Positions 32,743-41,760 of a stretch of 64,000 bases of DNA are shown piece after piece (position 1 is the stretch's first letter; each line of letters starts with the position of its first letter). The stretch spans positions 2,790,001 to 2,854,000 of the forward strand of contig NZ_JAUSXT010000001.1 in the NCBI RefSeq assembly GCF_030816235.1. Direction: 5' to 3'. This DNA comes from Microbacterium sp. W4I4. Its GTDB lineage: Bacteria; Actinomycetota; Actinomycetes; Actinomycetales; Microbacteriaceae. The notes under the pieces were generated by a model. It had not been told where the DNA came from. It saw only the letters and a program-made list of their open reading frames with translations, and made no database searches. The translations under genes and the position numbers were made by a program.

Positions 32743-32769
32743 ATGCAAACGGATGGCTGCGACAGATGA
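32743..32769 (+). CDS. Eight-residue leader peptide overlapping the aldolase start
   Basis: ATG 32743 reads MQTDGCDR then TGA 32767-32769, which overlaps the aldolase ATG (32766) as ATGA. GAGGAG lies five bases before ATG 32743, while the aldolase ATG has no ribosome site of its own within reach except inside this ORF. The arrangement suggests that translation of the aldolase depends on translation of the mini-ORF. The role is inferred; it could be simple coupling or regulated attenuation. Confidence 0.5.
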   Translation: MQTDGCDR

Positions 32770-33671
32770 CACGTATCGAGCCCGCTGACTTCGCCCGACT
32801 TCGCGACGTCCGTGCCGCCGACCCCGGCGCGGTCGAGACCGCACACCGTGCGCGCACGCGGCGACCTCTGCTCGGCGACGACGGTCGGCTGTTCATCGTC
32901 GCGGCCGATCACCCTGCCCGCGGCGCACTCGGCGTCGGCGGCGATCCTCTCGCGATGGCGGACCGGGGTGACCTGCTGGAGCGCCTCGCCGAGGCACTCA
33001 GCAATCCTCAGGTGGACGGCGTGCTCGGCACGGCGGACATCCTCGACGATCTCGCCCTGATGGGGCTGCTGGAGAACAAGGTCGTCGTCGCCTCGATGAA
33101 TCGCGGCGGGCTGCGAGGATCGGCGTTCGAGATGGACGATCGCTACACGGCCATCGACGCGCAATCCGCGCGGCGGATGGGCGCCGACATGACCAAAGCG
33201 CTGGTGCGCGTGGACGTCGACGACCCGGGAACCGTGTCCACCCTCGAGGCGACCGGACAGGTCGTCGCCGAATGCGCGGCCGCCGACATTCCCATCATGC
33301 TCGAGCCCTTCATCAGCCGACGCGTCGACGGACTGGTCGTGAACGACCTGTCCGCAGAGGCGATCATCCACTCCATCGCCATCGCGGCCGGCCTCGGAGG
33401 GACGAGTTCGCACAGCTGGTTGAAGATCCCCGTGATCGACGACATGGAGCGGGTCATGGCAGCCACGACGCTGCCCACCATGCTCCTCGGCGGAGATTCG
33501 GGTCCCGATCTCGACGGAACCCTGCAGCAGTGGGAGCGGGCACTCCGGCTCCCCGGCGTTCGCGGGCTCACCGTCGGCCGCACGATGCTCTACCCGCCGG
33601 ATGGCGACGTCTCCTCGGCGGTCGCGCGGGCGGCCGAGATGGTCCACCCTTCCCGTACGGCGAGGAGCTGA
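32766..33671 (+). CDS. Cgl0158-family (beta/alpha)8-barrel aldolase, inositol-cluster type
   Basis: A 301-residue predicted class I aldolase. Markers are FIVAADHPARGALGVG near residue 45, VLGTADILDDLALMGLL, and VLINDLSAEAI-like VVNDLSAEAIIHSI. A Lys in HSWLKIPVID lies at the strand position expected for the Schiff-base lysine, and LLGGDSGPD follows. It resembles the Corynebacterium glutamicum gene next to iolA (Cgl0158), thought to act on 2-deoxy-5-keto-gluconate-6-phosphate. It is directly followed by iolA/mmsA two bases after its stop, as in that genus. The start overlaps a leader ORF. Confidence 0.75.
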   Translation: MTRIEPADFARLRDVRAADPGAVETAHRARTRRPLLGDDGRLFIVAADHPARGALGVGGDPLAMADRGDLLERLAEALSNPQVDGVLGTADILDDLALMGLLENKVVVASMNRGGLRGSAFEMDDRYTAIDAQSARRMGADMTKALVRVDVDDPGTVSTLEATGQVVAECAAADIPIMLEPFISRRVDGLVVNDLSAEAIIHSIAIAAGLGGTSSHSWLKIPVIDDMERVMAATTLPTMLLGGDSGPDLDGTLQQWERALRLPGVRGLTVGRTMLYPPDGDVSSAVARAAEMVHPSRTARS

Positions 33672-33673
33672 CG

Positions 33674-35194
33674 ATGTCCACGAACGAAGTCCCCACGATC
33701 GGGCACTGGATCGATGGCGCGGCTCACGCATCTGCGAGCGGTCGCACCGCTCCCGTGTTCAACCCTGCGACAGGTGCTGTTCAGGCTCTGGTCGCCCTTG
33801 CGGATCAGGCTGACATCGATGCGGCCATCGCATCGGCACGGCGTGGTTTCGAGGTATGGGGTGGGATGTCGATGGCTCGGCGGCAGACCGTGCTGTTCGC
33901 GTTCCGTGAGCTGCTGAACCGCCGGAAGGCGGAGCTGGCGGCGATCATCACCCGTGAGCACGGCAAGGTCGTCTCCGATGCGATGGGCGAGATCGCTCGT
34001 GGTCAGGAGGTCGTGGAACTGGCCACCGGATTCCCGCATCTGATCAAGGGCGCGTTCTCCGAGAACGTGTCCACGGGTATCGACGTGTACACGCTGAAGC
34101 AGCCCCTGGGCGTGGTCGGCATCATCTCGCCGTTCAACTTCCCCGCCATGGTGCCGATGTGGTTCTTCCCGATCGCGATCGCGGCGGGCAACGCCGTGGT
34201 CGTCAAACCGAGCGAGAAGGATCCGTCAGCCTCGCTGTGGATGGCCGAGCTGTGGAAGGAAGCGGGCCTGCCCGACGGCGTGTTCACGGTGCTGAACGGC
34301 GACAAGCTCGCCGTGGACGGGCTGCTTTCCTCGCCCGAGGTGCAGTCGATCTCGTTCGTCGGGTCGACGCCGATCGCGCAGTACATCTACGAGACGGCGG
34401 CCAAGCACGGCAAGCGGGTGCAGGCGCTGGGCGGCGCGAAGAACCACATGCTGGTGCTGCCGGATGCCGACCTCGACCTGGTCGCCGATCAGGCCGTGAA
34501 CGCCGGATTCGGCGCGGCCGGGGAGCGGTGCATGGCGCTGTCCGTGGTGCTGGCGGTGGAGCCTGTGGCCGATGCGCTGATCGACAAGATCGCCCAGCGC
34601 ATCTCGACGCTCCGGGTGGGCGACGGCGCGGGCGGTCCGGACGGCGAGCCGGATCTGGGCCCGCTGATCAGTGCCGAGCATCGTGCCAAGGTCGCCGGGT
34701 ACGTCGACATCGCGGAAGCCGACGGCGGCACGATCGTCGTGGACGGTCGAGCCTGCGCGGTGGCAGGGAACGAGGACGGATTCTTCTTCGGGCCGACCCT
34801 GATCGATGGCCTCTCGTTGGACTCCCGCGCGTACACCGAGGAGATCTTCGGGCCGGTTCTGCAGGTGGTTCGCATCGCGACCTTCGAGGAGGGCGTCGCG
34901 TTGATCAACTCGGGACGCTTCGGAAACGGGACCGCGATCTTCACGAATGACGGTGGTGCCGCGCGTCGGTTCCAGAGCGAGATCCAGGTCGGTATGGTCG
35001 GCATCAATGTGCCGATTCCGGTGCCGGTCGCGTATCACTCGTTCGGCGGCTGGAAGGCATCCCTGTTCGGAGACGCGAAGGCATACGGCGTGCACGGATT
35101 CGACTTCTTCACCAGGGAGAAGGCGATCACCAGCCGGTGGCTCGATCCCGCCAGCCATGGCGGCATCAACCTCGGCTTCCCCCAGAACGACTGA
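33674..35194 (+). CDS. mmsA: Methylmalonate-semialdehyde dehydrogenase (CoA-acylating)
   Basis: This CoA-dependent aldehyde dehydrogenase converts malonate or methylmalonate semialdehyde to acetyl-CoA or propionyl-CoA; in inositol clusters it is called iolA. The 506-residue protein has the family features: ISPFNFPAMVPMWFFPIA, VGSTPIAQYIYETAAKHGKRVQ, the catalytic Cys in GAAGERCMAL (GQRCMA-type), and FTNDGGAARRF with VGMVGINVPIPVPVAYHSF, which marks the MmsA branch. It has no general-base Glu of ordinary ALDHs in that region. It is the second gene of the operon starting with the leader ORF and may also serve valine breakdown with the hydrolase at 6493. Confidence 0.92.
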   Translation: MSTNEVPTIGHWIDGAAHASASGRTAPVFNPATGAVQALVALADQADIDAAIASARRGFEVWGGMSMARRQTVLFAFRELLNRRKAELAAIITREHGKVVSDAMGEIARGQEVVELATGFPHLIKGAFSENVSTGIDVYTLKQPLGVVGIISPFNFPAMVPMWFFPIAIAAGNAVVVKPSEKDPSASLWMAELWKEAGLPDGVFTVLNGDKLAVDGLLSSPEVQSISFVGSTPIAQYIYETAAKHGKRVQALGGAKNHMLVLPDADLDLVADQAVNAGFGAAGERCMALSVVLAVEPVADALIDKIAQRISTLRVGDGAGGPDGEPDLGPLISAEHRAKVAGYVDIAEADGGTIVVDGRACAVAGNEDGFFFGPTLIDGLSLDSRAYTEEIFGPVLQVVRIATFEEGVALINSGRFGNGTAIFTNDGGAARRFQSEIQVGMVGINVPIPVPVAYHSFGGWKASLFGDAKAYGVHGFDFFTREKAITSRWLDPASHGGINLGFPQND

Positions 35195-35223
35195 ACGCAA
35201 CGAACACAACACGAGTAAGGGCG

Positions 35224-37281
35224 ATGATGACCACCGATAAGGACGAGTTCGTATTCGACAGCGACCAGTGGACGCTGCAGCGCGATGGTGCGCCGATCCT
35301 GCGCATTCTCGCGCGGGAGGGGGCGAAGGACACCTTCACGCCCATCGACGGCGGATTCTGGCTGTGGGAGCGGGTGTGCGACGAGGCGACCGACTCGATG
35401 CGCATGGAGCTCGAGACCACGTTCACCCCTCAGTACACGATGGTTCCCGGCATCAGCTACAACGGCAACGGCTGGGGCGACACCCCCGAGTATGTGGGAG
35501 ACCGCGCCGCCGACGGCACGCCGTGGACCTGGGCGTGGCACCGCGCCACCATCCCGGCCTGCACCTACTCGGCGGCCGACGGACAGGCCGTCGTGCTCTC
35601 CGGCGCCCTCGACGACGCCGTCAGCTGCTCCCTCACCCTTGAGGGCGACGTGGAGCGCCATTCCTTGATCTGGCCCGAGGTCGAAGGACCGCAGGTGCTC
35701 CACCGGCACTTCTGGAAGGACGCCTACGAGGGCTCCATGGAGCCGCGGCGCGTCTTCCAGGCGGTCATCGGAGGATTCGAGGCAGAACGGCCGCACCTGG
35801 ACTACCAGCCGCTGATCGACTTCGCATTCCGCTACTACGGACACCCCGTGCAGGAGAAGTTCGGCCCGAAGCGGCTCTACGACCTGAGCATGGCGTACAC
35901 GAAGTTCCTCTGGACGAAGGAGGCCGATGGATTCGTCAGCATCAACCGCGGATGCGGTTGGCACGACGACATCACGGCTTTCGGCAAGGCGCGCGTGTCG
36001 AAGTACGAGATCGGCTGGGTGGGGCAGAGCGCGCTGCTCTCGGTCGCGCTGCTGGAGGAGTTTGAGCGCACCGGAGACAAGGATGCTCGCGACAAGGGCT
36101 TGAGCGTGCTGGACGACTGGTGCAAGTTCGCGATGCCCAACGGCATGGTGCGCATCAAGTTCAGTCTCTCCCCGACCGAGGACGGCGTGCTGCAGCAGGC
36201 GGAGGAGAAGCTCGAGCAGAGCAAGGAGCCGGGCAAGGAGCTTCCCTACGAGGAGTACCACCCGGAGTTCGTCACCGGAGCCGACGGGAAGCGCATCTTC
36301 CCGATCGACGCCTGCAACCTCGGGGGCGCCGCCGAGCATCTGCTGACGGCGTTCCAGATCGCGGAGCGGATCGGCATGTCCCGGCCCGAGTACAAGCGCG
36401 TCGCGCTGGGAATCTGCGACTTCGCACTGCGGGAGCAGAAGGAGAACGGTCAGTTCGCGAAGGCGTGGAACCCCGATGGGAGCGTCTTCCGTGAGGGCGG
36501 CACCGTCGGATGCTTCCTCGTGCCTGCCCTGCTCAAGGCGTACGAGGTCACCGGCGAGGACGTCTACCTCGACAGTGCGACGCGCGCCTTCGACTTCTAC
36601 TACGACGAGCTGCTGCGCGATGGATACACCACTGCCGGCGCCCTGGACACGTACTGCATCGACAAGGAGTCCTCGAGTCCTCTGCTCATCTCAGCGCTGC
36701 GCCTGCATCGCGTCACCGGTGAACAGCGCTTCGTCGACGCGGCCGTGGTCACAGCGCGGTACCTGAGCACCTGGATGATGCACTTCACGGTGCGCTACCC
36801 GGAGGACAGCCTGCTGCACGAGGTCGGAATCGACACCTTCGGCATGACCTCGGTCTCGACCGCGCATACCGCGGTGGATCAGTACTCGCTGCACGACGTC
36901 CTGTCGTTCTTCGAGCTGGCCGACCTCACCGGCGACGACCAGTGGCGCGAGCGCGCGCTGGCCCTGTGGATCGGCGCCAGCCAGCTGATCTCCGACGGCA
37001 CGCTCTCCGTGCGCGGACGAGTGCGTCCTGCGGGGTCGCAGGACGAGGCGATCTTCCACACGCGATGGGGTCGCCCGGTGGTGACCGAGTTCCATCCCTG
37101 CGAGTGGCTGCCTGCCTGGCCGACGGCGTTCCGCCTGGAGGTGCTCCTGCGACTGAAGGACTGGAGCGAGCTCGAGCGCGGGCTCGACACCATCTCGGGC
37201 GAGATCCAGCCCGTTGCGCTGGACGAGCCCATCGCGGAACTCGGCGTGAGCGAGACGGCCCTGGTCGCGAACACGCGCTGA
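35224..37281 (+). CDS. Large cytosolic protein, probable six-hairpin glycosidase-like enzyme
   Basis: A 685-residue protein (two tandem ATGs at 35224 and 35227) without signal peptide. Residues about 1-230 look beta-rich (WTLQRDGAPILRILAREG). From about 240 onward are alpha-helix pairs with Gly/Trp/Asp-rich turns typical of (alpha/alpha)6 barrels: SINRGCGWHDDITAFG, WVGQSALLSVALLEEF, IDACNLGGAAEHLL, GALDTYCIDKESSSPLLISALRLH, CEWLPAWPTAFRLEVLL. No family is recognised with certainty; conserved acids such as in GWHDD and ALDTYCID could be catalytic. It lies between mmsA and the ABC importer genes, so it probably acts on the imported glycoside. The start follows a GAGTAAGGG sequence. Confidence 0.7.
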   Translation: MMTTDKDEFVFDSDQWTLQRDGAPILRILAREGAKDTFTPIDGGFWLWERVCDEATDSMRMELETTFTPQYTMVPGISYNGNGWGDTPEYVGDRAADGTPWTWAWHRATIPACTYSAADGQAVVLSGALDDAVSCSLTLEGDVERHSLIWPEVEGPQVLHRHFWKDAYEGSMEPRRVFQAVIGGFEAERPHLDYQPLIDFAFRYYGHPVQEKFGPKRLYDLSMAYTKFLWTKEADGFVSINRGCGWHDDITAFGKARVSKYEIGWVGQSALLSVALLEEFERTGDKDARDKGLSVLDDWCKFAMPNGMVRIKFSLSPTEDGVLQQAEEKLEQSKEPGKELPYEEYHPEFVTGADGKRIFPIDACNLGGAAEHLLTAFQIAERIGMSRPEYKRVALGICDFALREQKENGQFAKAWNPDGSVFREGGTVGCFLVPALLKAYEVTGEDVYLDSATRAFDFYYDELLRDGYTTAGALDTYCIDKESSSPLLISALRLHRVTGEQRFVDAAVVTARYLSTWMMHFTVRYPEDSLLHEVGIDTFGMTSVSTAHTAVDQYSLHDVLSFFELADLTGDDQWRERALALWIGASQLISDGTLSVRGRVRPAGSQDEAIFHTRWGRPVVTEFHPCEWLPAWPTAFRLEVLLRLKDWSELERGLDTISGEIQPVALDEPIAELGVSETALVANTR

Positions 37282-37310
37282 GGCGGAACGGCATCCCGCA
37301 AGGATGCAAA

Positions 37311-37322
37311 TGTTATTACCTC
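37311..37322. promoter_or_regulatory. Island motif copy (TGTTATTACCTC) upstream of the importer promoter
   Basis: It lies seven bases upstream of the -35 box and matches the site TGTTACTATGTC (50713, minus strand) at 9 of 12 bases. Confidence 0.4.
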
Positions 37323-37328
37323 TAGACA

Positions 37329-37357
37329 TTGACACATGAATAACGGCTCCATATGCT
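37329..37357 (+). promoter_or_regulatory. Near-consensus sigma-70-type promoter of the ABC importer operon
   Basis: TTGACA (37329-37334), exact 17-base spacer, TATGCT (37352-37357). It is the best -35/-10 pair in the window. The transcript would begin about 37364 and have a leader of about 58 bases with AAGGAGG at 37408. Confidence 0.75.
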
Positions 37358-37370
37358 GAAATACAGCAGC

Positions 37371-37388
37371 TTCAGATCCAGATCTGAA
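37371..37388. promoter_or_regulatory. Perfect palindrome in the importer 5' leader, probable operator
   Basis: TTCAGATC-CA-GATCTGAA, 8-bp arms, lies about 8-25 bases after the expected transcript start. It could block transcription as a repressor site or form a small hairpin. Confidence 0.55.
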
Positions 37389-37421
37389 TCCCTGGAGCCG
37401 CACCGACAAGGAGGTCAGATC

Positions 37422-38774
37422 GTGGTCACCAACAACACCCGGATCAGCAGGCGCGGCTTGCTGATCGGAGGCCTGGGTCTCGCAGCGACAACAACCCTGC
37501 TCGCGGCATGCGGTCCCGCGGACGGCACCGGCGGAAAGCCCGCAGCCACCGATAAGGGAACCGAGGAAGAGGGCACGCTCGTCGTCTGGGGCGGTGTGGC
37601 TCCCGAGATGGGGCCGCAGGCCCTGATCGACGCGTTCATGAAGAAGCATCCCAAGATCAAGGTCGAATACGTCCGCTTCGTCAACAACCCCGAGGGGATC
37701 CTCAAGCTCGACACGGCGCTGCAGGGCGGCGTTCCGATCGACGTGTTCTTCTCCTATGGAACCGTCGACATCGCCCGTCGCTCGGCGGCCGGCCTTGCCC
37801 TCGACCTCACAGAGCTGGCCGACAAGGACGACCAGTTCAAGAGCTTCGTCCAGAAGAAGCCGATCAGCACGCTGGTCGACGGCAAGCTGTTCTCGATTCC
37901 CACCTCGATGTACCCGAACTACGTGGCGATCAACGAAGACGCACTCGACAAGGCGGGAGTCGACGTTCCCTTCGACTGGACGATCGACGACTACCACAAG
38001 GTAGCGAAGGCCATGAAGAAGGCCGGCTTCGACGTGGGCGCCTACAACGCGCCGAAGCCGTTCCCGGCCACGCTCGGCGGCGACTACCTGTACAAGGACG
38101 GCGGCAAGAAGTCGAACTTCGGTCACGCGTCCTACCAGGACGAGCTCGATCTCGTGCTCGCCATGGAGGATGACGGGTCGATCTTCACGCAGGAGCGGAT
38201 CACGGCCGAAGGTATCGGCGGCTACGCGCAGAACTACTTCCTCGACGGCACCTTCGGCATGATGATCGACGGAAACAACGTCATCCGGTACGCCAAGAAC
38301 CTCACGGAGTACCCGCACGACTTCCGCATCACGTTCCGCCCCTACCCGGCTCCTCAGGCGGGGAAGCCGTACTTCAACCCCGGCGTGCGCGGCGATGATG
38401 TCCAGATCTCTGCCAAGACGCAGTATCCGGCAGCGGCATGGACGTTCGTGAAGTTCTGGATGGGCGAAGGCGCGGACCACATGACGACCGCCGGCAAGGT
38501 GTCGCCCGACCAGTTCGCCAACCCGTCGGAGACGATGTACGAGAACCTGTTCGGGCCCGACCGGGAGAAGCTGTTCGACGTCGATGCGTTCGACAAGATG
38601 TTCTTCACGGAGGAGCCGCCGATGTCCGTGCGCGCGATCACGACGGCGTACACCGAGATCTCGACACTCAAGTCCCAGATCGAGGGCGAAGTGCGGCTGC
38701 GCACGAAGTCGGTGAGCGACGGCATCGCAGAGCTGACGCAGAAGGCCGACGAAGCCATCGCCAAGGCATCCTGA
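37422..38774 (+). CDS. Sugar ABC transporter substrate-binding lipoprotein
   Basis: A 450-residue family-1 extracellular solute-binding protein. The N terminus has a twin-arginine motif (SRRGLLIGG), a hydrophobic core and a lipobox LAAC at about residue 29, so it is likely a Tat-exported lipoprotein. The mature part has EEGTLVVWGGVAPEMGPQALIDAF and KVSPDQFANP-type C-lobe sequence typical of carbohydrate binders. GTG 37422 is chosen because AAGGAGG lies seven bases upstream; the frame is open further upstream through the promoter. It heads an operon with two permease genes and an epimerase-like gene; no ATPase gene is present. Confidence 0.9.
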   Translation: MVTNNTRISRRGLLIGGLGLAATTTLLAACGPADGTGGKPAATDKGTEEEGTLVVWGGVAPEMGPQALIDAFMKKHPKIKVEYVRFVNNPEGILKLDTALQGGVPIDVFFSYGTVDIARRSAAGLALDLTELADKDDQFKSFVQKKPISTLVDGKLFSIPTSMYPNYVAINEDALDKAGVDVPFDWTIDDYHKVAKAMKKAGFDVGAYNAPKPFPATLGGDYLYKDGGKKSNFGHASYQDELDLVLAMEDDGSIFTQERITAEGIGGYAQNYFLDGTFGMMIDGNNVIRYAKNLTEYPHDFRITFRPYPAPQAGKPYFNPGVRGDDVQISAKTQYPAAAWTFVKFWMGEGADHMTTAGKVSPDQFANPSETMYENLFGPDREKLFDVDAFDKMFFTEEPPMSVRAITTAYTEISTLKSQIEGEVRLRTKSVSDGIAELTQKADEAIAKAS

Positions 38775-38787
38775 GAAAGACGCGCCT

Positions 38788-39759
38788 GTGACTGTGACTG
38801 AAGCTGTGACCACACAGGCGGGCCGGGCTCCGCGCTCGGCCCGCCTGCCCACGCCGCCACGCAAGCCGCGGGCGCTGGTCAACGGCTACCGGTGGTGGAT
38901 CCCGTGGGCGTTCCTGACGCCGACGATCGTCGCGGTGGCGGTGTTCCTGATCGTGCCACTGTTCGCGGGACTTTTCATCGCGTTCACCGACTGGAACGTC
39001 GTCTCGGGCATCGAGGGGATCCGGTGGGTCGGCGGGGCCAACTTCGCAGAGCTCATGGGCGACGAGAAGTTCTGGTCGTCGATCGGGCGGACGCTGTTCT
39101 ACGCCGGGGTCGGCACACCGCTCACGGTCGCCGTCGGAGTGGTCCTCGGCATCGCGCTGAACCGTCCGATGCCCGCACGAGGGCTGCTCCGCGCGATCTT
39201 CTTCCTTCCTTCGCTGGTCAACACGGTCGCGGCGGGAACGGTGTGGCTGCTGCTGCTGCACCCGACCTCGGGCCTCGTGAACGACACGCTGCGCGCGATC
39301 GGCCTCAGCGAACCGCCCAAATGGTTCGTGTCCCAGGACTGGGCGCTGCCGGCGATCGTGCTGATGTCCGTCTGGATCGGTGCCGGCTACGTGGCGGTCC
39401 TCGTGATCGCCGCGCTGCAGGACATGCCGGAGGAGCTGTACGAGGCGGCCACGCTCGACGGCGCCGGCGCCCTGCGCAAGTTCACGACCGTGACTCTTCC
39501 CGGGCTCGTCCCGATGCTCACCTTCCTGCTCATCACGTCCTTCATCGGGCGTTCGCAGTCCTTCGGACTGATCCAGTTCATGACATCCGGCGGTCCCGGT
39601 GAATCGACCACCGTGCTCTCGTACTACATGTACGAGGTCGGATTCCATTCGTATCGATTCGGCTACGCGGCCGCGATCGGCGTGATGAGCATGCTGGGCG
39701 TGCTCGTGATGTCCGTCGCCCTGTTCCGTCTGCAGCGCGGCCGCGGGCTCTACACGTAA
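38788..39759 (+). CDS. Sugar ABC transporter permease, MalF/UgpA-like
   Basis: A 323-residue permease with six TM segments (first WIPWAFLTPTIVAVAVFLIVPLFAGLF). The EAA coupling loop reads EELYEAATLDGAGALRKFTTVTLPGL, the normal site for contact with the ATPase. It pairs with the next gene to form the importer channel. The start is GTG 38788, 13 bases after the binding-protein stop. The N-terminal 35 residues are basic and Pro-rich. Confidence 0.92.
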   Translation: MTVTEAVTTQAGRAPRSARLPTPPRKPRALVNGYRWWIPWAFLTPTIVAVAVFLIVPLFAGLFIAFTDWNVVSGIEGIRWVGGANFAELMGDEKFWSSIGRTLFYAGVGTPLTVAVGVVLGIALNRPMPARGLLRAIFFLPSLVNTVAAGTVWLLLLHPTSGLVNDTLRAIGLSEPPKWFVSQDWALPAIVLMSVWIGAGYVAVLVIAALQDMPEELYEAATLDGAGALRKFTTVTLPGLVPMLTFLLITSFIGRSQSFGLIQFMTSGGPGESTTVLSYYMYEVGFHSYRFGYAAAIGVMSMLGVLVMSVALFRLQRGRGLYT

Positions 39760-39771
39760 GGGTTGCCAGGC

Positions 39772-40659
39772 ATGAGTACCGAAATCATCGAGGCGCCCAC
39801 TCTGATCGCCCGTGCGGGATACCTCCGACGCAAGCGCAAGGAGCGCGCCGTCTGGTGGCTGACCGGGCTGATCATGGCGGCGATCGCGCTGCTGTTCCTC
39901 ACCCCCTTCCTGTGGATGGTCTCCTCGTCGTTGAAGAACAACGTCGACATCTTCGAGATCCCGCTGCGGTGGATCCCGGATCCGATGGTCTGGGCCAACT
40001 ACATCAACGTCTGGTTCGGCGAGCGCTCGATGGTGCGCTACTTCTCCAACTCGACGATCGTCGTCATCGCCACGATCATCGGCCAGCTCATCGTCGTGAC
40101 ATTGGCCGGCTACGCCTTCGGACAGCTGAAGTTCAAGGGCCAGAATGTGCTGTTCCTGGCGTTCCTGGCGACCTCCATGGTCCCCGGGCAGCTGCTCCTG
40201 GTTCCGCGCTTCATGTTCTTCCGGCAGATCGGCCTCTACGACACACTCTGGGCCCTGATCCTTCCCGGCCTCGCATCGGTGTTCTCGACATTCCTGCTGC
40301 GACAGCACTTCGCCTCCGCACCGCGAGAGCTCGGTGAGGCGGCACGGATCGACGGCGCCAGTGAATGGCGGATCTTCTTCCACATCTACCTGCCGCTGGC
40401 CCGACCGATGCTCGCTGCGCTCGCGATCCTGATCTTCGACGCGACATGGAACGACTACGAGAGCGCCCTGATCATGATCACGGACGAATCGAAGTTCACG
40501 ATCCCGCTCGGCCTCACGCGCTTCATGTCGGAGGACGGCACGGTCTCACTGGGGCCGGCGCTGGCGGGATCGGTGTCATCGCTCATCCCGGTCCTGATCG
40601 TGTTCCTGATCTTCCAGCGGCAGTTCATGCACTCGATGTCGCGCGCCGGCCTGCGGTGA
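39772..40659 (+). CDS. Sugar ABC transporter permease, MalG/UgpE-like
   Basis: A 295-residue permease with six TM segments (WLTGLIMAAIALLFLTPFLWMVSSSL first) and an EAA loop RELGEAARIDGASEWRIFFHIYLPL. It forms the second half of the importer channel. ATG 39772 is preferred over an in-frame TTG nine bases earlier. It is 12 bases from the preceding stop and is followed by the epimerase-like gene. Confidence 0.92.
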   Translation: MSTEIIEAPTLIARAGYLRRKRKERAVWWLTGLIMAAIALLFLTPFLWMVSSSLKNNVDIFEIPLRWIPDPMVWANYINVWFGERSMVRYFSNSTIVVIATIIGQLIVVTLAGYAFGQLKFKGQNVLFLAFLATSMVPGQLLLVPRFMFFRQIGLYDTLWALILPGLASVFSTFLLRQHFASAPRELGEAARIDGASEWRIFFHIYLPLARPMLAALAILIFDATWNDYESALIMITDESKFTIPLGLTRFMSEDGTVSLGPALAGSVSSLIPVLIVFLIFQRQFMHSMSRAGLR

Positions 40660-40705
40660 CGAGAACAGAACGAGACCACAGAACGAGAGCACAGAGAGAG
40701 CGGCG

Positions 40706-41692
40706 ATGACCACTTCGGCGACCGAGCATCAGATCACCACAGTCTCCGGATGGGAGGCGCATCGCCTGTCCACGAAGGAGCTCGAGGTCACCGTCATCCC
40801 CGGCAAGGGCGGGGACGTGCATTCGATCACCGACCGCGCGAGCGGGGTGAACGTGCTGTGGACCCCGCGCTGGGGGCTGCGCCCGCCGAACGCCCTGCCG
40901 CTCCCCGGCGTTCCCGAGGCGCTCGCGCTCGACCGCTCAGGCGGTGGGTGGAACACCATGTTCCCCAACGCCGGGCGAGCCTCTGTCGAGCACGGCGTCG
41001 ACTGGGGCTTCCACGGTGAGACCTGGCTCACGCCCTTCGAGGCGGAGCAGATTCCCGGCGGCGTCCGCATGACCACTGTGCTCGCGCGGAGCCCGTTCGC
41101 GGTGACCAAGGACGTCACCATCACGGGGAACCAGGTGACGGTCACCGAATCGGTGACACACCTGGGCGCCCGTCCCGTCGACGTGCTCTGGGTCCAGCAT
41201 CCGGCCTTCGGTGAGCCGCTCATCGGGCCGAACACGACGGTGGAGATCACCGGATGCCAGGTGAACCCCGACATGCCGGAGGACCTCCCGCCGACCGAGC
41301 AGCCGCCGCGCTGGCCCGATCACATCGAGGTCGACGGCGCGCACCACGATCTCTCGCAGCTCCACGCTGACCGCAGCGGCGTCGCACGGCTCGCCTTCCT
41401 GGGCGCATTCGACGACGAGCAGGTGCGCGCCCGCATCCGCAACCCCGAGCTCGGGCTCGGCGTCGAGCTGGAGTGGAGCAGGGCGGACTTCCCCTTCGCC
41501 TGGTACTGGTACGAGGCCGGTGGCAGGCAGGACTACCCCTGGTACGGCAGCGCGCACTCGCTCGCCCTGGAGCCTGCGAGCGGCTACCCCAGCGGCGTGC
41601 GCCGTGCGCGGGAGCTCACCGGCACCGCGACGACGATCCAGCCGGACGAGACGGTGACCAAGACGGTGCGCCTGACGGTCACGTCCGCCTGA
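40706..41692 (+). CDS. Aldose 1-epimerase-like protein (galactose mutarotase fold)
   Basis: A 328-residue cytosolic beta-sandwich protein. GWEAHRLSTKELEVTVIPGKGGDVHSITDRASGVNVLW and HGVDWGFHGETWLTPFE resemble mutarotase/DUF4432 proteins, with His in GFHGE at the catalytic-type place, plus FAWYWYEAGGRQDYPWYG and LALEPASGYPSG near the end with a Glu. Such enzymes interconvert sugar anomers. It is the last gene of the importer operon. A triple 16-bp repeat and a strong terminator follow. Confidence 0.82.
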   Translation: MTTSATEHQITTVSGWEAHRLSTKELEVTVIPGKGGDVHSITDRASGVNVLWTPRWGLRPPNALPLPGVPEALALDRSGGGWNTMFPNAGRASVEHGVDWGFHGETWLTPFEAEQIPGGVRMTTVLARSPFAVTKDVTITGNQVTVTESVTHLGARPVDVLWVQHPAFGEPLIGPNTTVEITGCQVNPDMPEDLPPTEQPPRWPDHIEVDGAHHDLSQLHADRSGVARLAFLGAFDDEQVRARIRNPELGLGVELEWSRADFPFAWYWYEAGGRQDYPWYGSAHSLALEPASGYPSGVRRARELTGTATTIQPDETVTKTVRLTVTSA

Positions 41693-41717
41693 CGCGGGCT
41701 GCTCGATCTCCCCACTC

Positions 41718-41760
41718 CGCACACGAAGAACCCCGCACACGAAGAACTCCGCACACCAAG
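41718..41760. repeat. Three 16-bp-spaced repeats running into a terminator
   Basis: CGCACACGAAGAAC at 41718 and 41734, then CGCACACCAAGATG at 41750. The third copy forms the left foot of the terminator stem. Confidence 0.6.
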
